Origin: JBNFVY01 sp049943335
Lineage (GTDB): Bacteria; Pseudomonadota; Alphaproteobacteria; Rhodobacterales; Rhodobacteraceae
Reading direction: 5' to 3'
NCBI RefSeq assembly: GCF_049943335.1
Contig: NZ_JBNFVY010000002.1
Span: 355,121-419,120 of the forward strand
Length of the DNA stretch: 64,000 nucleotides
The stretch's first letter is position 1. Each line of letters begins with the position of its first letter. This document shows, one piece after another, positions 23,345 to 31,005 of the stretch. A model generated the notes under the pieces. It was not told the DNA's origin and made no database searches. It saw only the letters and a list, made by a program, of their open reading frames with translations. The position numbers were made by a program, and so were the translations under genes.

Positions 23345-23665
23345 ATGCCCAAAGAAGAATGGGGCGTAAAACGTGTTTGCCCGACCACCGGCAAACGTTT
23401 CTACGATCTGAAACGCGATCCGATCGTCAGCCCTTATACCGGCGAAGTTGTGACTTTTGACGCCAACAACAAGTCACGGGTCGCGGTCACCAAGGAAAAG
23501 CCCAAGCCGGAAGAAGAAGAAAACCTGATCGAAGACGGCGACGATCTGCTGGCCGATGATGCCAGTGATGTCGATCTGGGTGACGATCTGTTGGATGACG
23601 ACGAGGATGACAACGTATCGTTGGATGACCTTGCGGACGTTCCTGCCGACGACAGCGACGACTGA
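23345..23665 (+). CDS. TIGR02300 (FYDLN acidic tail) protein
   Basis: 106 residues. The N-terminal 45 are compact and conserved-looking (MPKEEWGVKRVCPTTGKRFYDLKRDPIVSPYTGE), with a Cys and the FYDLN-like signature. The rest is an extremely acidic Asp/Glu-rich tail, with more than 25 acidic residues in the last 55. This architecture defines an alphaproteobacterial family of unknown function; the N terminus suggests a single-Cys metal-ribbon remnant. The ATG at 23345 has GAAAGAGG 5-12 nt upstream. The acidic tail may mimic nucleic acid or bind basic partners. Confidence 0.9.
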   Translation: MPKEEWGVKRVCPTTGKRFYDLKRDPIVSPYTGEVVTFDANNKSRVAVTKEKPKPEEEENLIEDGDDLLADDASDVDLGDDLLDDDEDDNVSLDDLADVPADDSDD

Positions 23666-23748
23666 TCGAAAGTCATGGATTTTGCGCTTGCAACACCTGT
23701 GACATTTCCCTAAGACGCGCGGGCGGGCGGCAGACGCCCACCGCAGAT

Positions 23749-23824
<76 letters not shown>

Positions 23825-23953
23825 TTCCCCGTTGAATAGCGCCAGATAGTTCTGCCTTTCTCGTCAGAGGGTTTACCTCTGACGCGCAGATCCGCGCCCT
23901 TGGGCGTGTTGATCGACATGAAGCCCTTTCCTTTTCGAACCCGAAGAGGGCCC

Positions 23954-24160
23954 ATGCGCGACCATTTCTTCGTCGTGACGAGCGGCCCTGGTGCGGGCAG
24001 GATCAGCCTGATCACCGAACTTAGCCGCCGCGAATTCCATACGCTCCCCCGACTGAGGCGGCGCAATCATCCGCGAAGAGATACAGAGCGGCGGCAGCTC
24101 GCAGCAAAAGCCAGTGGGTTGCTCCGCGGTTTCGATGCTGCCAAGTAACTTGGCCGCGAC
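23954..24160 (+). pseudogene. Decayed AAA-type P-loop ATPase remnant
   Basis: From ATG 23954 (after GAGGG) the frame reads MRDHFFVVTSGPGAGRISLI, resembling the opening of small AAA/kinase-like ATPases that begin FFVxTGGPGxGKTSLI. The Walker A lysine is Arg and the following Ser/Thr is Ile, so nucleotide binding should be lost. After about residue 35 the matching sequence moves to another frame (GGAIIREEIQSGG, like the usual AIIREE segment), with a stop between, indicating indels. Downstream, 24149-24337 is open (62 codons without a start), perhaps a further fragment. This looks like a dead gene in a tRNA-flanked patch. Confidence 0.5.
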
Positions 24161-24526
24161 ATCTACCTATTGGGTACCTTTGTCGAGGAGCTCTTCATCA
24201 GGAAAGCCGGGGAAATGGCGCGGGACGCCCCGTATTTCCGGAAAGACGACCCCGACAGCTTCCTTCAGCGTCTGCATCGCGGCACGGCATATGGGTCAAG
24301 GGCCAAAGCCGAAGCGGCGCGCGCAGCGGGTCGATGACGAACCGCTGCTGTCGTTCGCATATAGCCTGACTGGCACACGCGCCCGGATCACCGGGCTGAT
24401 CGGGACGGCGCAGGCGTGTTTTGCGCACTGCGATCATTGGTACATTTGACACTCTGTTCGCATCGACATACTTCGAATCGGCGTTGCAACCAGATTGTAG
24501 GACTTGTCGATTTGCCGGAAGATACG
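24161..24526. other. Degenerate stretch between ATPase remnant and marR
   Basis: No intact gene. A 62-codon open stretch (24149-24337) reads as plausible protein (RDIYLLGTFVEELFIRK, FLQRLHRGTAYG) but lacks an initiation codon and any family I recognise. The rest has no motif. Treated as eroded coding DNA. Confidence 0.4.
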
Positions 24527-24981
24527 ATGCCCAATGATGCCCGGATCGAACTGGGGCACATGAAAAAGATCTCGCTTTTGTCACACGTGCACTGCGCACC
24601 CACCTGCGGCGCGAACACGCCGAGATTCTTGGCAAATTCCGGCCAGTCAACGGCGAAATTGCCATTCTGAATCTGATCGGGACAAATCCCGGCATGTCGC
24701 AAAAGGCACTGGCCGAGGCAATCGTTCTGAAAAAATCCGCTCTGACGAAAGCCGTGAGTGAACTTGAAAAAGGCGGTTTGATCGAACGGCGCAAGACCGG
24801 AAATGACCTTCGGTTCAACGCCCTGCACCTGACCGCTGACGGTGAAGCACGTCTTGAGGCGTTGACGGCAGCCACCCGCGACAAACAGGATGAATTGCTC
24901 TCGGCGCTCAGCCACGGCGAGCGTGAACAACTGTTCACGCTGCTCTGGCGTTTGATCCGCGACCTTGAAACGCGCAAATGA
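24527..24981 (+). pseudogene. MarR-family regulator broken by a one-base frameshift
   Basis: An ATG at 24527, with GGAAG 5 nt upstream, opens MPNDARIELG. The same protein then continues in another frame as AHEKDLAFVTRALRTH and on through a full winged helix (SQKALAEAIVLKKSALTKAVSELEKGG, wing IERRKTGNDLRF) to the TGA at 24981. Adding one G to the GGGG run at 24553-24556 restores a single 151-residue MarR, the normal length. Without it, only a truncated product from ATG 24694 (95 residues) is possible. Single-base loss in a homopolymer could be real inactivation, phase variation or a sequencing error. Confidence 0.7.
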
Positions 24982-25137
24982 TCTGTCGCTGACGAACAGC
25001 CGCACCGTCCGCGACACTGGGTGAGCAGTGGTCGCCCGCCGAAAGGCCCGGCCGCAACCTTTGCGTGTTCAAAATGGATCAGGACGGGTCAATCCAACTG
25101 CCCGGAAAATCACGGCAAAGCTCTGCAAAATGGGAAA

Positions 25138-25214
25138 TGGCGCGCTGGGGAGGATTCGAACCCCCGACCCCTTGATTCGTAGTCAAGTACTCTATCCAAC
25201 TGAGCTACCAGCGC
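25138..25214 (-). tRNA. tRNA-Arg (ACG)
   Basis: 77-nt minus-strand cloverleaf with encoded CCA. The acceptor GCGCTGG pairs with CCAGCGC, the D-arm is GCTCAGTTGGATAGAGT, and the anticodon stem CTTGA/TCAAG has loop CTACGAA, giving anticodon ACG. The T-arm is GGGGGTTCGAATCCTCC. The A34 would be deaminated to inosine by TadA to read CGU/CGC/CGA. Confidence 0.95.
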
Positions 25215-25271
25215 GCGGAGTGAGGGGGATGTACTTCCACGCGCGGCCCTTTGCAAGGGGGGCAGACGATT

Positions 25272-26639
25272 TTATTGTGCTGCGTCTTCCAGCATCGCGA
25301 CCTGCTTGGGCAAATGCAGATTGAACCGCGTTCCGTCTGCGCCCGTGTAGGCAAGATCGAGCTTGCCGCCATGACCGCGCGCAAGGTCCGCCGCGATGGC
25401 CAGCCCCAGACCAAAGCCGCCCTTGCGCGCACCGCCCTGAAACGCCTTGAACAGGTGATCGCGCGCCTTGTCCGGCAAACCTGGGCCGGTGTCATGCACG
25501 CTCACAATCCAAGCGGCATCGTCTTCGGTGGCGCTGACGGTGATTTGACCGCGCTCACCGCTGTTCATGATGGCCTGCGCCGCGTTTCTGATCAGATTCG
25601 ACAGGATCCGGTGCAATTGTTCGCTGTCTGCGCGGATCCATAGCCCAGCGGGAACATCCGCCACGAAGGACAGCTCGTAATCGCCCACGGCAAGCCGTTC
25701 GCCTTCGAACACATCCTCAACCAGGTCCGCCAGGCGCAGGCGCGAGAGGCTGGGCGGCGGCTCGTCAGCTTTGCCGAAGGCCAGCGTGGTTTCGCACAGG
25801 TTCACCGCGCGTGAGATCGAATTCACCAGCTTGGGCGCCGCCCGTTGCACCCCGGGATCCTTGGACATTTCCATCCGATCCGCGAAAAGTTGCGCCGTCG
25901 TGAGAATGTTGCGCAAATCGTGGCTGATCTTCGCCACTGCACTGCCCAACTGGGCCAAGCGTTCTTTTTGTTTCAAAGACGCGCTCAACTGGGTTTGCAT
26001 GTCATGCAGCGCTGTTTCGGCCGCGCGCAATTCGGTGACCTTGGCAGATGGTACAATGATGCGCCGCGCATCTTCTGGCGCTTCGGCATAAGATGTCATC
26101 GCGCCAATGACGCCATTGATGGGCCGCACGATCAGGCGGCGCGCCGCAAGGAACAGCAACACCGCTGCAAACACCGAAATCACCAATGACAACGCCAAAA
26201 TCCGCAAACCGTAATCGATGATCGCATCGCGAAGCGGTTTCGCCTCCATCACAACTTCGATCAGGGGGCCGGCTTCGCGGACCGGTTCGCCAATAACGCG
26301 GATCATTTGCATGTCCGGCGTGACCAGCGTTTTCAATGCGTCCCGGATCAGGGTGAACGGGCTGGCGTTGCGCAGGTCGTACGTGTCCGAAATGCTCTGG
26401 GTGATCGGGGTACTCAGGACAAGGACGCGGGCATTGTCGCGTTGCAGAACGACATTCATGACACCGGCAGTTTCCAGCAATTCACGTTCCAGCGTTTCGT
26501 CCAGCATGTCGCCCGCTTCCACCGAAAGCGACGCAATCTGGGCCCGTTCCAGACCCGACAGCAGGTAGTCTTCGCGAAAACGGGCGACGGATGGCACGAA
26601 GATCAACACTTCGGCCAGCATGACGAACACCGCCGTCAA
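25272..26639 (-). CDS. Membrane sensor histidine kinase
   Basis: 455 residues. It has an N-terminal membrane helix, a periplasmic sensor loop (about 25-142), a second helix (145-166) and a HAMP-like linker. The phosphoacceptor box is AKISHDLRN with His240. The ATPase domain has N box LIRNAAQA (Asn352), G1 DTGPGLP (383-389) and G2 GFGLGLAIA (408-416). No adjacent response regulator is present, so the partner is elsewhere. There is no ATG: TTG 26639 is used here. A CTG at 26669, 6 nt after GAGGTGA, would add NSLSGRFLIL and may be the true start. It follows the flavoprotein gene closely. Confidence 0.9.
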   Translation of the reverse strand: MTAVFVMLAEVLIFVPSVARFREDYLLSGLERAQIASLSVEAGDMLDETLERELLETAGVMNVVLQRDNARVLVLSTPITQSISDTYDLRNASPFTLIRDALKTLVTPDMQMIRVIGEPVREAGPLIEVVMEAKPLRDAIIDYGLRILALSLVISVFAAVLLFLAARRLIVRPINGVIGAMTSYAEAPEDARRIIVPSAKVTELRAAETALHDMQTQLSASLKQKERLAQLGSAVAKISHDLRNILTTAQLFADRMEMSKDPGVQRAAPKLVNSISRAVNLCETTLAFGKADEPPPSLSRLRLADLVEDVFEGERLAVGDYELSFVADVPAGLWIRADSEQLHRILSNLIRNAAQAIMNSGERGQITVSATEDDAAWIVSVHDTGPGLPDKARDHLFKAFQGGARKGGFGLGLAIAADLARGHGGKLDLAYTGADGTRFNLHLPKQVAMLEDAAQ

Positions 26640-26685
26640 AATCAGGAAGCGTCCCGATAGCGAATTCAGCTTGTCACCTCGTCAT

Positions 26686-28098
26686 CTAGGGCAAAACCCG
26701 TTGCACAGCACCGACGATGCGTTTCACCGTCGTTCTTTCGAAAAGCCTGGGGCTAAAATAGGCACCTGCCGCGCGTTTACCAAGCTCTGCCCGTGTGGGA
26801 TAGGCCGCAACCATCCCTGCAACGTCTGACATTTTCAGGTTTTTCGATAGCGCAAGCGACCAGAGCGCGATTAATTCGCCCGCGTCGGCGCCGACGATCG
26901 TTGCCCCGACGGGGCGGCCTTTGTGGACGACAACCTTGATGAATCCGGCCGTCTTGCCTGTCGCAATAGCGCGATCATTTTCGTCTGTTGCAAAGCGCGC
27001 GATTTCAATATCGCCATGCGCAGCGCGGGCTTCAGACTCGGTCATGCCGACCTGGGCCAATTCGGGATCGGTATAGGTTGCGCGCGGGATATGCGCCTGT
27101 TTTGCCTTGGCGGGCAAACCGAACAACATGGGCCGGATGATCGTGCTGGCATGATACCCGGCAAGATGGGTGAATTGCCCGCGACCAGCAACATCGCCAA
27201 TCGCATAGATCCGCCGGTTCGTCGTGCGAAGATCATCGCCCACTGTGATGCCTTGGGATGACGTATCGACCCCTGCTGCTTCAAGGTTCAGCTGGCCGAT
27301 ATTGGGCCGGCGCCCCAAGGCCACCAACAGATGTGTGCCATCAAAGGCACGCCCGTCCTTTGTATGGACCGTTACCGCGTTCGCATCGCCAGAGACCCGT
27401 TCAGCCATGGCGCCTTCGGCAACGCTCACACCTTCGCGCCGCAGCGCGTCCAGGACAACGGCCACAGCTTCCGGGTCCTCGCGGTTCATCGCGGTGTCAC
27501 CTTCGATCACCGTGACGTCACAGCCCAAGCGCTGGTGGGCCTGCGCCATTTCCATGCCGATCGGACCGCCCCCCAGAATCAGCAAATGACTTGGGGCCTC
27601 GCGCAGATCAAACAGTGTCTCATTGGTCAGGTACGGCACACCGTCCAACCCATCGATGGGCGGGACCAAGGGGGATGATCCGGTTGCGATGACAAAGCGG
27701 CGGGCCTTGACGATGGTGTCACTGGCCTGGACCTCTTGCCCGGACACGAAAGACGCGTAGTCGCGCAAGACAGTACACCCCAGCTCTTCGAACCGCTGCT
27801 GACTGTCGACCGGGGCAATGTGCGCTATGGTATCGCTGACATGGGCCATGGCCTTGGCATAGTCCACTGCGGGCTCGATCCCGGCTATGCCTGCCCCGCC
27901 CGAGCGCATCACATGCGCCTGCTTTGCGGCGGCCAAAAGCGCCTTGGACGGCACACAGCCGTAATTCAGGCAATCGCCGCCCATGCGGCCCCCTTCGATC
28001 AGCACGACACGGGCGCCCATCTGCACCGCGCCGGCCGCAACCGAAAGCCCCCCCGAACCTGCTCCGATCACGCAAATATCCGTGTCAGTCTGTTTCAA
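26686..28098 (-). CDS. NAD(P)/FAD disulfide oxidoreductase, Lpd/MerA-like
   Basis: 470-residue class I flavoprotein disulfide reductase, a paralogue of lpdA. FAD fold CVIGAGSGGLSVA from residue 9, redox pair Cys43/Cys48 (GGDCLNYGCVPSK), and NAD(P) fold LILGGGPIGMEMA. The C-terminal catalytic region reads AAYPTRAE where lpdA has HAHPTYSE, so the usual catalytic His is absent and true dihydrolipoyl dehydrogenase activity is doubtful. The TTG start at 28098 overlaps the upstream TGA (TTGA) with GGAG 8 nt before. It is translationally coupled to a VTT-domain membrane protein, a pairing often seen with mercuric-reductase-like proteins. Confidence 0.9.
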   Translation of the reverse strand: MKQTDTDICVIGAGSGGLSVAAGAVQMGARVVLIEGGRMGGDCLNYGCVPSKALLAAAKQAHVMRSGGAGIAGIEPAVDYAKAMAHVSDTIAHIAPVDSQQRFEELGCTVLRDYASFVSGQEVQASDTIVKARRFVIATGSSPLVPPIDGLDGVPYLTNETLFDLREAPSHLLILGGGPIGMEMAQAHQRLGCDVTVIEGDTAMNREDPEAVAVVLDALRREGVSVAEGAMAERVSGDANAVTVHTKDGRAFDGTHLLVALGRRPNIGQLNLEAAGVDTSSQGITVGDDLRTTNRRIYAIGDVAGRGQFTHLAGYHASTIIRPMLFGLPAKAKQAHIPRATYTDPELAQVGMTESEARAAHGDIEIARFATDENDRAIATGKTAGFIKVVVHKGRPVGATIVGADAGELIALWSLALSKNLKMSDVAGMVAAYPTRAELGKRAAGAYFSPRLFERTTVKRIVGAVQRVLP

Positions 28099-28817
28099 AC
28101 CGCATCTCCGTTCGTGAATCGTTTCATGAGTACCGGCAGAATCGACAACGCGCACAATCCCAAGATGGGCAACAGCACGTACGGTTCAAATATGACGCCC
28201 AGATCCGGTGTTTCACCCCTTTCGAACACCGCACCCAGACCTGATCCAACAGACGTATAGACCAGCGCGCCCGGCATGATGCCAAAAAACGTTGATACCG
28301 CGAACCGCCACAGCGACACCCCCACAAGGGCGGGGATCAAGTTTGCAACAAAGAACGGCACCAGAGGGACAAGCCGAATGAAAAACAACATCGACCACTG
28401 GTTGTCGTCGATGCCCCGCTTGATCGCGCGGACAAGGCCGTCAGACGCATCCATTTTGGCCGCAAGGGTCTTGCCCAGCCCCAAGCGTGCGGCAAGAAAG
28501 ATACCGACCGCGCCAATGCTGGCCCCGATGACGTTGAACACGACACCCGGAAACAGGCCGAACAAAAAACCGCCGGTCAATGTGGTGACCGTGGCGCCCG
28601 GCAGGGAAAAAGCGACGATGACGATGTAGGTCCCGATGAAAGCCGCCACCGCAGAGGCGTAGTGGCTGTCCCGGAAGGCCAAGAGGGTTTGGCGATTGTC
28701 CCGCAGGGCATCAAAGCTCAGCGTGTCGCGCAACAGAACCGCGCCAAGAACCGCCGCGATGGCAATGGCGAACAGCGGCACATGGCGCCAGATGCTGGTT
28801 TGGGCGTTGTTGTTCAA
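28095..28817 (-). CDS. TVP38/TMEM64-type (VTT domain) membrane protein
   Basis: 240 residues with about six hydrophobic segments and the VTT/DedA-related core (FSLPGATVTTLTGGFLFG, GASIGAVGIFLAARLG, FIRLVPLVPFFVANLI, FFGIMPGALVYTSVGSG). Such proteins are proposed lipid scramblases or transport helpers; the function here is unknown. The initiation codon is TTG at 28817 with AAGGA 9 nt upstream. The gene is first of a three-gene operon (VTT protein, flavoprotein, histidine kinase) in which every start codon appears to be non-ATG. Confidence 0.9.
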   Translation of the reverse strand: MNNNAQTSIWRHVPLFAIAIAAVLGAVLLRDTLSFDALRDNRQTLLAFRDSHYASAVAAFIGTYIVIVAFSLPGATVTTLTGGFLFGLFPGVVFNVIGASIGAVGIFLAARLGLGKTLAAKMDASDGLVRAIKRGIDDNQWSMLFFIRLVPLVPFFVANLIPALVGVSLWRFAVSTFFGIMPGALVYTSVGSGLGAVFERGETPDLGVIFEPYVLLPILGLCALSILPVLMKRFTNGDAV

Positions 28818-28970
28818 TAGGTTCGTCCTTCTTGCGTTTCGTCAACATGCGCGGGCAAAGCGGCCGTGGCCAGCCCGATCACGCGTCGTTGATCCAGCGC
28901 GTTCAAATTGATATTCACTGAAACAATTCCCTAAAATCGGGGAAAAACGGCCCAAACCGCCACAGGTTCG

Positions 28971-28999
28971 TTGACAAGCCGCCCGCTCGCCCCTATTGG
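28971..28999 (+). promoter_or_regulatory. Promoter for rpmH-rnpA-yidD
   Basis: TTGACA at 28971-28976, a 17-nt spacer, and TATTGG at 28994-28999, about 70 nt before rpmH. This is a perfect -35 with an acceptable -10 for the group. Confidence 0.65.
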
Positions 29000-29068
29000 A
29001 CGGGCTTCGAATGACCTTGGGCAGCCGAATCCAGCGCGATTTGGGCCACATGACATGGAGCTGGAGCG

Positions 29069-29203
29069 ATGAAACGCACCTACCAACCCTCGAACCTGGT
29101 TCGCAAACGCCGCCACGGTTTCCGCGCGCGCATGGCCACCAAGGCCGGCCGCAAAATCCTGAACGCGCGTCGCGCTCGGGGCCGGAAATCGCTCAGCGCG
29201 TAA
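29069..29203 (+). CDS. rpmH: 50S ribosomal protein L34
   Basis: 44-residue, very basic L34 of the large subunit. It starts [20 protein letters not shown] and ends GRKSLSA, matching bacterial L34 end to end. The ATG at 29069 has CTGGAGCG just upstream. It lies in the classical order rpmH-rnpA-yidD, with a consensus-like promoter at 28971-28999. It is too short for many gene finders but unmistakable. Confidence 0.97.
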
Positions 29204-29265
29204 GCAATACGCTGACCGGTACGGTATTGGAACCGCCGGATGCATCTGTGGCAGGCGATATCGCC

Positions 29266-29625
29266 ATGTCCGCAGGGCCTCCGGCGGTTTCCGTTTGCAT
29301 GGACGTGATCAAGAAACGCGCCGATTTTCTAAAGGCGGCCAGCACGGGGCGACAGGGCACCAAGGGCATGATGGTCCAGGCCCGCCGACGCCCAGACGAC
29401 GGGCCTTGGCGCGTCGGCTTCACCTGTTCGAAAAAAGTCGGCAACGCAGTGGCGCGCAACCGCGCCAAACGCAGATTGCGCGAAGTCGCGCGCACGGTCC
29501 TTGCTGAACATGGGCGCGCGGGATGGGATTATGTGTTGATTGGCCGGGCGAATGCGACAGCGCAGCGCCCCTTTGACGACCTGCAATCCGATTTGATCTA
29601 CGCGCTACGAAAGCTGCACAGATGA
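29266..29625 (+). CDS. rnpA: Ribonuclease P protein component
   Basis: Protein cofactor of RNase P, which matures the 5' ends of tRNAs. The core (KKRADFLKAAS, RVGFTCSKKVGNAVARNRAKRRLREVAR) includes the RNR signature ARNRAKRRLRE that contacts P RNA. From ATG 29266 the product has 119 residues. ATG 29299 (108 residues) or an upstream TTG at 29227 are also possible, because alphaproteobacterial RnpA often carries a poorly conserved N-terminal extension. The stop overlaps the yidD start (ATGA at 29622-29625). Confidence 0.93.
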   Translation: MSAGPPAVSVCMDVIKKRADFLKAASTGRQGTKGMMVQARRRPDDGPWRVGFTCSKKVGNAVARNRAKRRLREVARTVLAEHGRAGWDYVLIGRANATAQRPFDDLQSDLIYALRKLHR

Positions 29626-29855
29626 CCCCTCTGGCGCATATCGCCGCCCTGCCCGTGCGCATTTATCGGGTGGTCGTCTCGCCGTGGCTGGCATCGAACT
29701 GTCGGTTCCAGCCCACCTGCTCGGCCTATGCGCTGGAGGCCCTGGAAAAGCACGGCGCGATCAAGGGCAGCATCCTTGCGGTGAAACGGATATCACGCTG
29801 TCGCCCTCTTGGCGGTTCTGGCTATGATCCGGTGCCGGACAAGGACGAGCCCTAG
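29622..29855 (+). CDS. yidD: Membrane protein insertion efficiency factor YidD
   Basis: 77-residue YidD with an amphipathic N terminus and the conserved cysteine-rich core CRFQPTCSAYALEAL then ISRCRPLGGSGYDPVP. It assists YidC-dependent insertion at the membrane. It overlaps rnpA by 4 nt and is coupled to it. yidC itself is 2.8 kb downstream, separated by ttcA and an EAL protein, a looser arrangement than the usual rpmH-rnpA-yidD-yidC. Confidence 0.95.
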   Translation: MTPLAHIAALPVRIYRVVVSPWLASNCRFQPTCSAYALEALEKHGAIKGSILAVKRISRCRPLGGSGYDPVPDKDEP

Positions 29856-30060
29856 GGAAAGAGGGCTGTGTTTCCCGCATTGGGCATCGTTCGCATCGCC
29901 CACTTGTTGTTGCGCCGTTGTCATGGCGACGCTGAAAGTTCGGAACGAAAACACTTATTCCCTGGCGCGGGGCCTGCAATTCGCTCTTGCTGCCACGGTT
30001 TCGACTTGCTCCCGAATTCCCGCTCTTGCCCGGCGCAAGGTGAATGACTAATGCAGTGCC

Positions 30061-30906
30061 ATGCTTGATGATCTAGACGATATCCATCCGCTGTTTCACG
30101 GTGCGCCGTCCAGTATTGAGTTCAAGAAGTTGCGCAAGCGGATCATCCGCAACGTGCGCGAGGCAATTGAACAGTACGGGATGATTGAGCGCGGCGCGAA
30201 GTGGCTGGTTTGCCTGTCCGGTGGCAAAGACAGCTATACGCTGCTGGCCGCGTTATACGAATTAAAGTGGCGCGGCCTGCTGCCTGTTGAGCTTTTGGCG
30301 TGCAATCTGGATCAGGGCCAGCCTGGGTTTCCCGCGACGGTCCTACCGGATTTCCTGGAAAAAATGCAGGTGCCTCACCGGATCGAATACCAGGATACCT
30401 ATTCCATCGTCATGGACAAAGTGCCCGAAGGCCGCACCTTTTGTGCGCTGTGCTCGCGTCTGCGGCGCGGAAACCTCTATCGGATCGCACGCGAAGAAGG
30501 CTGCAGCGCTGTGGTTCTGGGCCATCATCGTGACGACATCCTTGAAACCTTTTTCATGAATCTGTTTCACGGAGGACGGCTGGCCACGATGCCACCGAAA
30601 CTTGTTAACGAAGACTCCGATCTGTTTCTTTACCGGCCTTTGGCCCATGTCGCCGAGGCGGATTGCGAAAAATTCGCGGCGGCCATGAATTATCCAATTA
30701 TTCCTTGCGATCTTTGCGGCTCGCAGGACGGGCTGCAGCGCCAACAGGTCAAACAGATTCTCGACACATGGGAGAAAAACGCCCCGGGACGGCGGCAGGT
30801 CATGTTCCGCGCGCTCATGAATGCACGCCCATCCCACCTGTTAGATCAAAATCTCTTCGATTTTGCCGGACTTTCCTTGGAAAAGGGCGAAAAAACATCG
30901 CTATAG
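30061..30906 (+). CDS. ttcA: tRNA 2-thiocytidine(32) synthetase TtcA
   Basis: PP-loop ATPase that thiolates cytidine 32 of certain tRNAs using an Fe-S cluster; 281 residues. The PP-loop SGGKDS is in CLSGGKDSYTLL, and the two TtcA CxxC pairs are FCALCSR and CDLCGSQ. GHHRDDILET is the typical PP-loop second motif. tRNA-Arg(ACG), in this window, is a known type of substrate in enteric bacteria. The ATG at 30061 lacks a close consensus ribosome site. It sits in a 205-nt gap after yidD with no other gene. Confidence 0.93.
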   Translation: MLDDLDDIHPLFHGAPSSIEFKKLRKRIIRNVREAIEQYGMIERGAKWLVCLSGGKDSYTLLAALYELKWRGLLPVELLACNLDQGQPGFPATVLPDFLEKMQVPHRIEYQDTYSIVMDKVPEGRTFCALCSRLRRGNLYRIAREEGCSAVVLGHHRDDILETFFMNLFHGGRLATMPPKLVNEDSDLFLYRPLAHVAEADCEKFAAAMNYPIIPCDLCGSQDGLQRQQVKQILDTWEKNAPGRRQVMFRALMNARPSHLLDQNLFDFAGLSLEKGEKTSL

Positions 30907-31005
30907 ACCAGTTTTCGCCTGAAACGTTAACCGTTGAATGACCCTTTGTGCCTAGTTTGTTCCTTGAGAGAGGTGGCAAATGTGGACTGGCAGAGGGACA
31001 GGTAG

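Noticed and set aside
23900..24148. Intact small ATPase gene
   Set aside because: Walker A lacks its lysine and the continuation of the domain is in another frame, so it is treated as a remnant.
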